DNA of 64,000 nucleotides. It comes from Ehretia macrophylla. Taxonomy: Eukaryota > Streptophyta > Magnoliopsida > Boraginales > Ehretiaceae. The notes below the pieces were generated by a model. The model was not told the origin of the DNA, ran no database searches, and saw nothing but the letters and a program-made list of their open reading frames with translations. Of the stretch, positions 35,395 to 47,348 are shown one piece after another. The translations under genes were made by a program, and so were the position numbers. Each line of letters starts with the position of its first letter. The first letter of the stretch is position 1. Location of the stretch: NCBI GenBank assembly GCA_037974665.1, contig CM075772.1, positions 36,061,052 to 36,125,051 of the forward strand. Reading direction: 5' to 3'.

Positions 35395-37670
35395 TGTCAC
35401 GCCCCGACCGGACCCCACAAAAGGCCAAGCCCGAACCTGACACACGGACGGAGTCTCCTCTGTACCATGGACGTTCCAAAAACCCTACATTCAACATAAT
35501 ACTCGCGAAAACCATAATAAACATTTGAAACAAGCCAACCTTCTTTTCCAAACATACATCTTCTCATTAACAGCTTTACAACCCAAAAATGTCATGCATA
35601 CTACACAAGTATTCGTGCCACTAAACAGTTAACCATTAGCATGCATTTCTTACTAAACACATGAGTATATCTTTACAATCTTTAATCTTTTACAACATAA
35701 GACCATTTAGGCCTCAAAATAGAAACTACATACAAGGCTATAAGTCTCAAAATGAAGCGTCAACCAAGCAATATACACATCAAGCATGGCCCAAACAAAA
35801 TATTCGTAACCAACCACCAGCTAAGCAAAGAAATTGCTATCAAGGAAACACCTCCACTTGTTCCTCTTCCTCAACTAGCTCGATAGGATCATCTTCAACT
35901 ACTCCTATAAAAATATGGTATAGAAAGGAATGAGCAAAAACTATTGCTCAGCGAGGGTTATTGGTCTCATGGACGGAGATGAAAGGAGAATGCAATGCAA
36001 CAGTCTAGCAATTCATTCAATTATCATATAGAGATACAAACAAGGCCAACAATAAACAGACAAGCATTAAAACTATAAACACTCATTCAAAGGATACGAT
36101 TCACTTTCCACGAGCAACTTTCAATCACGAATTCGATGACGACGCGCCGGCCCAACCACCTTATATCTTCAGTTTGGAATACCCCAGAAGTATCCATCAA
36201 TTCTACGACCCAAATCTCCTTGGGAGGCAACCCAAGCGAGAAAGGGAATAGGACACGGAGCTAGAGCAACCAACACTGGCAACCCGAAGCTACCCAGAGA
36301 GGCCCATCACACCGCCCTTGACTCTATGAATGCAATACAATATACAATGCAACAATCGAACAATAAAGCCACACGTGGGAGAATAACAAAGTAGGTTACT
36401 CTCGCACGCAATAGCAACAGTTGATAAACATTTCAATCAGAATCAACTCTAACAAGCATATCAAGCAATATTAAGCATTCTATATGCATAACATTAAGAA
36501 AACAAACAAAATCACAAAACGACTCCAACTTTCCAAACGCTACTACTTATAAACGAGCCACGAGTTTTGGAAACTGACTTCGCCAATCCTCCTAGGTCAC
36601 CATAAGGCACGTCTAAAGACCCCGAAACCCTACTTTACCCTAGAATTCCTGCAAAGCCCCGATTTCCCCCTTTGCTCGTTTGAACTACAACTATCCTAAC
36701 CAAACACCCAACCAATGCCATAACCGCACCAAAAGTACTTCCATGGCCTCCCGAGACAATGCCATCACGCAAAATGAGAAAACGCTAAAATTGACCTAAA
36801 CGACCCCGACTTGTACCAAGGCATTTTTCCTCATTTTTCCATTACACAATCCAAACAAATCATGCATTTAGGCATTCTAGCATATCTAGCATCTTTTCAC
36901 ATCAACAGAACACATAACGGAGCAACTTCATCGAAACGAGGATTTACTATTCATAATTTACTATTCAATTATCAATTTAAATTGTAATTTCGATATTCAA
37001 CCGCAAAAAATGCTAAAAAGCTACAATTACATGTTCTACAATTGTCAATGAACATTCTTTAAGCATCAAAATGATTAAAATAACAAACTACGGATAAAAC
37101 CCAAAAATGTAAAGTCGATACATATAACATTCAAATGCGCAAATAACGTGCTTCCCTCACCTTAGACACTCCTAGTTGCTAGGAAAGCCACGATGGATGC
37201 CTAAAAATGACCCCGTGCAAGCTTACGCGAAGATTTGAAGTTTTGAAGATTTGAAAATGTTTTTTTTCCTCTTGAAGGTTTCGGCCTTCCCTTGTTCTTT
37301 TTTTCAGCTTTTGTTTTTTTAATTTTGATATTATTTGCTTATAAAAGATGACAACTAAGTCAACTAGTCAAAGCCTTGGTCAAACTACTTAAAAATTGGT
37401 CAAATAGGCTTATTTCATGCATTTTAAAGCTAAAACAACTAGCACAATTTTAATTCTAGCTAACAACCACTAAAACACTAAAATTAAAACGCTAAACACT
37501 AGTTTTCACTATTTGCTAAGGACTAGAAACTGCTCTCTAACTATCGCTCTCGATATGCAATGCACTTTGCGACAGTAAAGAAGTAACAATTAAATCTCAA
37601 AGAATTTAAGAAAATATAATTTTCAGAAACATAAAAAAGAAAATTCCACATTCCGGGCTCCGGTATTACA
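35395..37670 (-). repeat. B 5' LTR
   Basis: 2276 bp, matching 18634-20932. Donor-like CTAAG|GTGAGGG at 37160 and acceptor-like TTTTTATAG at 35905 (TAG instead of CAG) define the same putative intron of 1256 bp. GGTCAA sites lie near 37375-37405 beside TTTTATAAGC. Confidence 0.95.
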
Positions 37671-39909
37671 ATGTGTGCATTCATGAAATTTTCATAAAAA
37701 ACGGAATCAAATATTTTATCGCTGGTTTTGGTGAATAGTATTTTTGAGCACCTATCCGCTAAAAGCTTTACAGGGGTGTTTTAGAAGTTTTAAAGCCTAG
37801 TCCTTAGGTATTAATAGACCCATGTTTGATTAAAATGGATTTGGAATCGGTTTTGAAATTTTAAAGGTTTTTTACACTTTCGTTTACAATAAAACGAGTT
37901 TTAACCCGACTCGGGTGAAAATATTTTAATGTAAAACTCTTGTCACCTAAAATATAATGTCTAGAATTAATTTCGGTGTTAATTTAATAGTTGAGTAAGA
38001 AATAGTCAAGAAATGAATTAAAAGACTAAAAATAGAATTAAATGACTAAATAAACTACTTTGACTTTCTTTTAAATTGTTTGACCATAGCTTATATTGCA
38101 TAAACACACAATAGAAAACACATAAAACACCATCTCACACACACAAATTTCCATGAGCCATCGGAGAGAAAAGAGAGCTTTGTTCAACATTTTTTCAAAG
38201 CAAAATTTCATAGAAAAACCTACTTTTTGTCTATAGCTTTTCAAACCGAGTTGGATTCCTCTTGTTGGGCATGCATTGCACGCATATCTAGGCTTGTTTT
38301 GAATCAAAGGTGAGAGAAAAATTCTAGATCTCCAATGTCATTTTTTATGTTTTTACGTATAATTGCATTTTGAACTGTTAGAAAGTTGAATTGAGGTTAT
38401 ATTATTGCTCAGTGCTTGCTAAGGATCGTTTATATGCGTTTATATAAGATTTGAACCGTAGTAGCAAGAATTTTTTTTTGGGGTATTAAAAGTTGAGTTA
38501 TTAGCTATTTGGTGATTATTTTGAGTTGTAGTGGTTGGAATCGATTGCCGTCAATTTGTAAAAGTTTGTAAAATTCGGGATAGTGCCGTTGTAATGAGGT
38601 TTTAGGGCTGTTGGGCTTGTTTTGGATGTATTTTGGTTGGTTTCCGAGGGGGCTAATGTAGTTGATCGAGTGAGTGAGTGATAGTAATTGGTTTGGAGTT
38701 GTTTGGATTAGTAGAATATAAGTTATGATTATTTGAAGTTTAGGTTATCTTTCTTTAAAATGTTGTTATACGCCTTTAGACGATCGAGTGGTGTTTGAGT
38801 GATTGAACTGTGAGTTGTTGATGGTTAGATTAGGGTTTGGTTGTATGTCTAATGCATGTTAAGTTGGGTGGCCTACTTTGTCATCTAACTTAGTTGTTTA
38901 ATTGTTAATTGATTAATGGATGTTGTGTTGTTTTAATGTTATTAATTGATTGATGCATTATTGATTATTGATTATTGATGAACCAGGAGATAGTCAACAG
39001 AAAAGGTTGTCTTCCTGTGATTGATTGTTTATTATTATTGCTGAGTCTTGATATGCGTGTGTCACCTCTCGGGCGGTATCGGGCTGTTGGGTTGAAAATG
39101 GCATGGCTATTAGAGGCTACCCTCATCTCGCATGGGCGGAGATGCCATAGAGGGCAGGGCTAGTGAGGTACCTCGGGTATGTGTGTTATGGGGGTGATAA
39201 GAAGTTAGTTGAGATCGTGATGGCGTTTGGAGCTACACCAACTAGAGTATGCTTTATTGATTGGTCATTATAGTTATGTGTTTATATTGTTATTGATGCT
39301 TATTGTGTGTTTACTGCTCAAAGGATCATATCCAAGGAGTATAGTAAATATTGTTAGAGATCTATCGGATTCTCACTAGGCTTGTTTTATATAGGCTCAC
39401 TCTCAATTATTGCATGCATGCAGGTGTTACTAATTCTGACTATGGGTACGTGCCTCTTGAAGAATGAAATGTGCCATATGTGGATGAGTCTTATGTGCAG
39501 GAGTCATTGCCATGAGATTATTTTAGTTGTTGTAAGACAATATATTGTATAACCTATCTTAATATGAGGACATATGTATGATGATTTAGTAGTCTTAATT
39601 TTGATCATGATTAGATTACTAAGTTGGTTATAACCTATTTTGAATTGTACGTATAGCCTATGTACTAAGTTGGAACGGAGGCGTATAACTACGAATGGAT
39701 TGTTGAAGGAATGATTATTGTATAATATGGTTATATTTTATGTTGTTAATTTAGTTGAGGAGTTGATTGTTGAATGGTTTGTGGAGTTAGTTGTATGATA
39801 TTCTTAAGAGGTTGGTTTAGGGCCTCGGTGTCTTAATTACTGTCGTTATACAACCGAAATTTCGTTGCGTCTTGACTGATTGGAGGTGGGGTCGAGTTGG
39901 GGTGTGACA
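37671..39909 (+). repeat. E 5' LTR, second fragment
   Basis: Continues the E 5' LTR after B; the first five bases (ATGTG) are the duplicated target. It ends GGTGTGACA at 39909. Contains TTGACT/TTGACC near 38060-38085, a donor-like ATCAAAG|GTGAGAG at 38310 and an acceptor-like CATGCAG ending 39423. Confidence 0.93.
38310..39423 (+). other. Putative LTR intron in E
   Basis: Donor CAAAG|GTGAGAG, acceptor GCATGCAG|GT, 1114 bp; in the 3' LTR the pair is 45675-46862 with acceptor TAG. The length gap reflects the deletion in the 5' LTR. Confidence 0.4.
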
Positions 39910-39914
39910 TTAAG

Positions 39915-39926
39915 TGGTATCAGAGC
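39915..39926 (+). promoter_or_regulatory. E primer-binding site
   Basis: TGGTATCAGAGC, five bases after the LTR end. The leader 39927-40200 that follows holds no gene. Confidence 0.95.
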
Positions 39927-42900
39927 ACATGTTAGCTGTCAGCCGGGGTATCCTTGGATTGTGGGTAAAGGTCTTAGCATGAAAGTATGTAGGAAGTGAA
40001 AGAAAAGTCAACTATGTGTTAATATGATTAAATGATTAAGTGATTATGTGATTTAGTGCTTATGTGATTATGGGTTCAATTTGTTTATGTGAGTGATACT
40101 TAAGTGAGTTATGTGTTTATGTGAGTTGTTGGTTGTTTGCTAATAATTGTCCATATCCTATCTATGTGCTATAACATGTGCTAACTCTTTGATTAGTAGA
40201 ATGACTGGTAGACCGAGAACGAGAGGTAGGCCCGAAGCAGTTGATGAGGTTCCGGGTAATGAGGCACCGGGCCGAGAAAGGGGTGATGATCGTTTCGGTG
40301 CAACTATGGATAGGATAACTGAGGTTATGGCCGGTCAGGCACAGTTGCTAGCAGGGCAGGCTGCCCAAGCTCAGACTTTGTAGGCACAGTTCTGAACGTA
40401 CAGGGTGGATACCACGGGTGTGGTACACTAAAGGAGTTCTTAGGGTACTATCCACCGACGTTTCAAGGGGAACCAGATGATCGGAAATCTGAGGCATGGA
40501 TTAGCAAAGTGGAGAAAATATTTGACCCTATGGATAATAATGATGAAAGAAAGGTCACCTTTGTCGTTTATTTGTTTGATGCTGAGGCAGAAGAGTGGTG
40601 GCGCACGGTGAAATCTAGTTGGGAGACCTAAGGTATTCCGTATGTCTGGGATACCTTTCTGAGAGCTTTCCGGGCGAAGTATGTCCTGAGTATTGTACGG
40701 GAGAGGAGAGAGGCTGAGTTACTGTCTCTAGTTTAGGGGGATGCTTCAATGGCTCAGTATGAGGCGACATTTACTAGACTATCCTGGTATGCACCGGAGT
40801 TGGTGGCTAACGAGGAACGCAAGACTTGTAGTTTTGTGTTGGGTTTGAGGCCCGAGATTCAGGATGCAATGGCCTTGAATCAGTATGATATACTTACTGA
40901 GGCTTTTGATGCAGCTTCTAGGTTAGAGAAGAGAAAGGGAGAACAGATCGAACGTAGTCAGCCTAGCAAGAGGCCCTTTCAGCCGTTGGATCAGCAGGGT
41001 ATGTATAGACCTTCGGTACAGTAAGGTGGTTATAGGCCTGCAGTGCAGCAGGGTTCTTTTAGACCGCAGGGTCAGCAGGGCTACTATCGGCCTCAGTTTC
41101 AGCTGGGGTCTTATGAGGCTCAGCCGCAGTTTAGGCTAGCCCAGTCTCAGGGTCAATATAGGCCTAGTGTCGTGAGACCTCAGCAACAAGCTGGTACAGC
41201 TGCTTTCTTGGGTTCTGGTTCTTCTAGGAGTAGTGGCAGTGTTTTATCACTGTAGTGTAATTACTGCATGCGTCAAGGCCATGTGGAGGCCGATTGCAGG
41301 GCGAAGGCAAGAACGTGTTTGGGTTACGGCAGCAATCAGCATAGGGTTAGAGATTGCTATAGATATCGGGGAACTGAGGGTCAGGCAGCGACCCAGGGTT
41401 GACCTACTGGTGATGCACCTCAGCAGTAGCAGGTTCAGGCTCGGGCCTACACAGTTGATTTGGAGGAGATGCCTGAGGAGACTCCAGTGGTAGAAGGTAA
41501 CTTCCTTATACTTGATCAACTTGTTAAAGTGTTGATTGATTATGGTATTACGCATTCTTTCATTACTCTTGCTTGAGTGTAAAGTGTTAATGTGCAATCT
41601 GGAAGACTGCCTTATGTGGTTGAGATTAGTACATCTTTGACTGATAAGTATGTTACTGGCTTAGTATGTAAGGATTGTAAAATACATGTTAAGGGGTATA
41701 ATTTTCCTTCGGACCTTATCTTATTTCCTATCCGGGGGTACAATGTTATCTTGGGTATGGATTGGCTTTCTAAGTATGATACCCAGTTCAACTGTAGAAC
41801 GAAGGTAGTATGGTTTCGGTTGCCAGATCAGCCAGTAGTAGAGGTAGTAGGTAACCGGGGTGCTAAGACGAGTTTTGTTATCTCAGCAACTAAAGCTGTT
41901 AAGTTGGTGAGAAAGAGGTGTTCAGGTTATCTAGTTTATTTGATCAACAAGCCATCTGATAAGCTACAGCTGGAGGAAGTACCTATTATTTGAGAATATC
42001 CCAATGTATTTCTTGAGAAGTTGCTAGGGTTACCGCCGGAGAGAGATGTAGAGTTTGTGATCAATCTTGTTCCCGGTACTCAACCTATTTCTAAATTAGC
42101 GTACCAGATGACACCAGCTGAGTTGAAGGAGCTGAAAACTCAGTTGCAGGAGTTAATAGATAAGGGTTTCATTCAGCATAGTTCTTCACCGTGGGGAACA
42201 CCTGTGTTATTTGTAAAGAAGAAAGATGGTACCTTGAGATTAAGCATTCACTATCGTGGTTTGAATCAAGTGACCATCAAGAACAAGTATCATTTGCCAT
42301 TGATTGATGAGTTGTTTGATCAACTTCACAGAGCCAAAGTCTACTCTAAGTTTTACTTGAGGCAGGGGTATTATCAGCTTCAGATTCGTACAAAGGATGT
42401 TCTGAAGTCTGCCTTCAGGACTCGGTACGGGCATTATGAGTTTGTAGTTATGCCCTTTGGATTAACTAATGCACCGGCAGCATTTATGGATCTTATGCAT
42501 CAGGTTTTTCAACCGTACTTGAACCAGTTCGTGGTCATCTTTATTGATGATATCTTGGTTTATTCTAAGTCTGAATCAGAGCACGAGCAACATCTACAGC
42601 TTGTCTTATAGAAGCTGTAGGAGCATCAGTTCTTTGCGAAGTTCAGTAAATGTGAATTTTGGCTACAATGCATATCTTTTCTAGGCCATGTTATCACATA
42701 GAGCGGTATTTATGTAGATCCCACTAAGATTGAAGCGGTTCTATCTTGGAATAGCCGGAAAATGTTTTGAACGTTCGTAGCTTTCTTGGCTTGGTGGGTT
42801 ATTACTGTAGGTTTGTGAAAGACTTTTCTAAGATTGCCGGGCCACTTTCTAAGTTAACTCAGAAACATACTTGCTTTGTTTGGGATGAGAAATGTGAAAG

Positions 42901-44878
42901 TGGGTTTTAGGAGTTGAAAAAGAGATTGACTACTACTCCAGTACTTGCTCTACCAGAGGGGACCGATAATATGGTTATCTACAGTGATGCATCCAAGGAG
43001 GGCTTGGGAGGTGTACTTATGCAGAATGGTTGGGTTATTGCCTATGCTTCCAGGAAGTTGAAACCGTATGAGGTGAATTATCCGACTCATGATCTTGAGT
43101 TAGCAGCCGTTGTATTCGCACTGAAAAAGTGGCGTCATTATCTGTAGGGTAGTAAGTTCAAGATTTTCACTGATCATAAGAGTCTGAAGTATTTGTTCTC
43201 ACAGAAGGAGTTGAATATGCGTCAACAAGGTGGATGGAACTTCTCAGAAATTATAATTGTTCTATCAGTTATCTGCATGGGAAGGCAAATGTTGTGGCAA
43301 ACGCTCTTAGCCATAAGGCGAGTGTTTCTTATTTGGATGTCAAGAAGTGGGAGGTTCTTGAGGAATTCACTTATTGGAGACCGGAATTAACTCAGGTTGG
43401 GGTGATATGTTCATATCTCCGTATTCAACCTTTATTGTTGTCTCAGAGCAGAGAAGCTCAGCAACTTGACGTTAAACTTCAGAAGATCAAGGATTAGATC
43501 ACGGAAGATCAGTCTGACTTCAAATTACATGAGGATGGTATTCTTCGGTTTCGAAATAGGGTTTGTGTTCCGGATGAACCGGGCTTAAGGCGAGGTATTC
43601 TAGAGGAGGCTCATAATTATAAGTACACCATTCATCCTGGTGGTAACAAGATGTATCAGGATTCGAAGCAACATTACTGGTGGAATAACATGAAGAGGGA
43701 AGTTGCTCAGTTTGTATCTAGATGTTTTACTTGTCGGCGAGTGAAAGCCAAGCATCAACGACCTACAGGTTTACTTCAGCCGTTGGCTATACCACAATGG
43801 AAATGGGAACATATTACGATGGACTTCGTCACTGGTTTGCCTAGAACTCTGAGAGGTAATGATGCAATTTGGGTTGTCGTGGATCGTTTGACAAAGACCG
43901 CTCACTTTATTTCGATGCGGATGGGAGATGAAGTTGCAAAGTTGACGAATCTTTATTTGGATTAGATTGTCAGACTTCACGGGATACCATCTAGTATTGT
44001 CTTAGATCGAGATCGTCGGTTTACTTCTTATTTGTGGGAAAAACTTTAGGAGACTTTGGGTACTAAGTTGAATTTTAGTAAAGCGTATCATCCACAGACC
44101 GACGGTCAATCTGAGAGGGCTATTCAGATTCTGGAAGATATGCTCATGGCTTGTGTTCTGGACTTCAGGAAGAATTAGGAGAAACATCTACCACTTGCCG
44201 AGTTTGCCTATAACAATAGTTATCAAGCTACTATTGGGATGACAGCTTTTACAGCTCTTTACAGTCGTAAGTACTGTTCACCTTTGTATTGGGATGAAGT
44301 AGGGGAGATGAAGACTATTGATCCGACTATTATGCCAGAGCTTCTAGAGAAGATTGAGAATGTTCAGTTGATCAGGCAGAGAATGCTTACGGCACATAGT
44401 AGATTCAAAAGTTATGCTGATAAGCGTCATCGGGACATGGAGTTTACAGTCGGAGATCGGGTTTTCTTGAGATTGTCTCCTTTGTAAGGGGTTTGCTCGA
44501 TATGGTAAAGGTGGAAAGCTGAGTCTGAGGTTTGTAGGGCCGTTTGACATTACTGGCAGAGTTGGTAAGTTGGCATATCAGTTGGCTTTACCGGAGAATT
44601 ACTCTAATGTTCATGATATCTTTCACGTGTCCAATTTGCGGAAGTACAATCTGGATCCTTCTCATATTCTAGAGCCAAAGCCGTTATAGCTTCATGAGAA
44701 TTTGACTTATGATATTAGGATGATTCACATTCTTGATCAGATGGAACGGGAACGGAGATCGAAGAAGATTCCGATGGTCAAAGTGTTGTAGAAGCATCAC
44801 GGTATTGAGGAGGCTACTTGGGAGATGCGAGATCAGATGCAGCAACAGTACCCAGATCATTTTCGTTCAGCAAGTAAG

Positions 44879-44896
44879 AATTTCAGGGATGAAATT
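44879..44896 (+). other. Pre-PPT stem-loop, E
   Basis: AATTTCA-GGGA-TGAAATT: a perfect 7-bp stem and 4-base loop, 5 bases before AAGGAGGG. Two of the seven pairs differ from the A/F stem and both changes are compensated. Confidence 0.85.
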
Positions 44897-44901
44897 TCTT
44901 T

Positions 44902-44913
44902 AAGGAGGGAGAA
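44902..44913 (+). promoter_or_regulatory. E polypurine tract
   Basis: AAGGAGGGAGAA, directly before the 3' LTR start TGTGAGAC at 44914. Confidence 0.85.
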
Positions 44914-47348
44914 TGTGAGACTCCATATTTTGCTTTACCTCGATTTACGTGTTTTTCCTCGTTTTGCTTGCTTTCACCTGTTTATGTGTAATATGAGTCA
45001 TAATGTGTTAGAAATGTGATTTATATTTCTAATACATGCTATGTGTGCATTCATGATATTTTCATCAAAAACAGAATAAAAAATTTTGTCACCGGTTTTG
45101 ATGAATAGTATTTTTGAGCACCTGTCCGCTAAAATTTTTACAGGGGTGTTTTAAATGTTTTAAAACGTAGTCCTCGGATATTAATAGACCCGTGTTTGAT
45201 TAAAACGGATTTGGAATCGGTTTTAAAATTTTAAAGGTTTTTACACTTTCTTTTACAAGAAAACGGGTTTTAAGCCGACTCGGGTAAAAATATTTTAATG
45301 TAAAACTCTTTGTCACCTAAAGTATAATGTCTAGAGTTAATTTAGGTGTTAATTTAATAGTTGAGCAAGAAATAGTCAAGAAATGAATTAAAAGACTAAA
45401 AATATAATTAAAAGATTAAATAAACTACTTTGACTTTCTTTTAAATTGTTTGACCATAGCTTATATTGCAACACACAATAGAAAACCCACAAAACACCAT
45501 CACATCCCCCCATTGCCATGAGCCATAGGAGAGAAAAGAGAGCTTTGTTCAACATTTTTTCAAAGCAAAATTTCATAGAAAAACCTAGTTTTTGTCCATA
45601 GCTTTTCAAACCGAGTTGGATTCCGCTTGTTGGGCACGCATTGCACGTATATCTAGGCTTGTTTCAGATCAAAGGTGAGAGAAAAAGTCTAGATCTAAAA
45701 ATGTCATTTTTATGTTTTTGCGTATAATTGCATTTTGAACTGTTAGAAAGTTGAATTGAGGTTATATTTTTGCTCAGTGCTTGCTAAGGATTGTTTATAT
45801 GTGTTTATATAGGATTTGACCCTTTGTAGCAAGAATTTATATTTTTGGGTATTAAAAGTTGAGTTATTAGCTATTTGGTGATTATTTTGAGTTGTAGTGG
45901 TTGGAATCGATTGCCGCCGATTTGTAAAAGTTTGTTAAATACGGGGTGGCGCCGTTGTAGTGCCAAAATTTTGATTGAAATGTTGGTGCGAAAGTCCGAA
46001 AATTTCAGCCTAGGTGCATTGAGGCTTTAGGGCTGTTGGGCTTGATTTGGATGTATTTTGATTGGTTTCCGATGGGGCTATTGTAGATGATTGTGTGGGT
46101 AAATGATAGGAATTGGTTTGGAGTTGTTTGGATTAGTAGAATGTAAGTTATGATTATTTGAAGTTTAGGTTATCTTTCTTTAAAATGTTGTTATATGCCT
46201 TTAGACAGTCGGGTGGTGTTTGAGTTATTGAATTGTGAGTTGTTGATGGTTAGATTAGGATTGGGTTGTATGTCTAATGCATGTTAAGTTGGGTGGCCTA
46301 CTTTGTCATCTAACTTAGTTGTTTAGTTGTTAATTGATTAATTGATGTTGTGTTGTTTTAATGTTATTAATTGATTAATGCATTATTGATTATTGAATAT
46401 TGAATATTGATGATTGATGAACCAGGAGATAGTCAATAGAAAAGGTTGTCCTCCTGTTATTGATTGTTTATTATTATTGCTGAGTCTTGATATGCGTGTG
46501 CCACCTCTCGTGTAGTATCGGACCGTCGTGTTGAAATCGGCATGGCTATCAGAGGCTACCCTTATATCGCATGGGCAGAGATGCCATGGAGGGTAGGGCT
46601 AGTGAGGTCCCTTGGGTATGTGTGTCATGGGGTTGATAAGAAGTTGGTTGAGATCATGATGGCGTTTGGAGGTACACCAACTAGAGTATCCTTTATTGAC
46701 TGGTCATTAAAATTATGTGTTTATATTGTTATTGATGTTTATTGTGTGTTTACTGCTCAAAGGATCATTTCCAAGGAGTATAGTAAATACTGTTAGAGAT
46801 CTATCGGATCTTCACTGGGCTTGTTTTATATAAGCTCACTCTCAATTATTGCATGCATGTAGGTGTTACTAATTCTAACTACGGGTATGTGCCTTTTGAA
46901 GAGTAAAATGTGCCGTATGTGGATGAGTCTTATGTGGAAAAGTCATTGCCATGACATTATTTTAGTTGTTGTAAAACAATGTATTGTATAACCTATCTTA
47001 ATATGAGGACATATGTATGATGATTTAGTAGTCTTAATTTTGATCATGATTAGATTACTAAGTTGGTTATAACCTATTTTGAATTGTACGTATAGCCTAT
47101 GTACTAAGTTGGAATGGAGGCGTATAACTATGAATGGATTGTTGAAGGAATAATTATTGTATAATATGGTTATGTTGTATGTTGTTAATTTAATTGAGGA
47201 GTTGATTGTTGAATGGTTTGTGGAGTTAATTGTATATTATTCTTAAGAGGTTGGTTTAGAACCTCGGTGTCGTAATTACTGTCGTTATACTGCCAAAATT
47301 CTGTTGCGTCCTGACTGATTGTAGGTGGGGTCAAGTTGGGGCGTGACA
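44914..47348 (+). repeat. E 3' LTR
   Basis: 2435 bp, TGTGAGACTC to GGGGCGTGACA. Hairpin TGGGCTT...AAGCTCA at 46816-46838 lies 21 bases before the acceptor-like dinucleotide AG at 46861-46862. Confidence 0.95.

Larger units (their letters stand above)
18634..37670 (-). mobile_element. B: full-length Tekay-type retrotransposon split by C
   Basis: Minus-strand sister of A1. 3' LTR 18634-20932, pol 20944-24998, [C inserted 24999-34521], gag N-terminus 34522-35089, leader, primer site 35375-35386, 5' LTR 35395-37670. The ATGTG duplication is exact (18629-18633 and 37671-37675). Removing C and its duplication leaves about 9.5 kb, the same size as A1 and C. Confidence 0.95.
40201..44913 (+). pseudogene. 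E gag-pol polyprotein, heavily broken
   Basis: Most likely start is ATG 40201 (MTGRPRTRG). Gag capsid to about 41000, then a Gln-rich stretch; first knuckle CNYCMRQGHVEADC near 41255 intact, second with Tyr for Cys (CLGYG). Protease near 41530 reads D-Y-G. RT with [12 protein letters not shown] and FIDD near 42545; RNase H with [10 protein letters not shown] near 43170; integrase HHCC near 43640-43745 with D,D,E; chromodomain near 44700-44870. There are more than a dozen stops and several frameshifts, for example at 40381 (TAG), 40629 (TAA), 41022, 41991, 42609, 42700, 43146 and 43496. Clearly the most decayed of the five autonomous-type copies. The last frame passes through the polypurine tract into the 3' LTR. 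Confidence 0.93.
18502..47348 (+). mobile_element. Element E: old Tekay-type retrotransposon, host of B and C
   Basis: Plus-strand element with 5' LTR 18502-18633 plus 37676-39909, primer-binding site 39915-39926, gag-pol 40201-44913 and 3' LTR 44914-47348. The LTRs start TGTGAGAC and end GTGTGACA/GCGTGACA. The 5' LTR is interrupted by B. Flanking 5-mers are TAAAG (18497-18501) and GAAAG (47349-47353), one mismatch, as expected for an old insertion. Without B and C the element is about 9.8 kb. The LTRs differ by many substitutions and by a block of about 50-60 bp near 45955-46015 missing from the 5' LTR. Confidence 0.9.
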
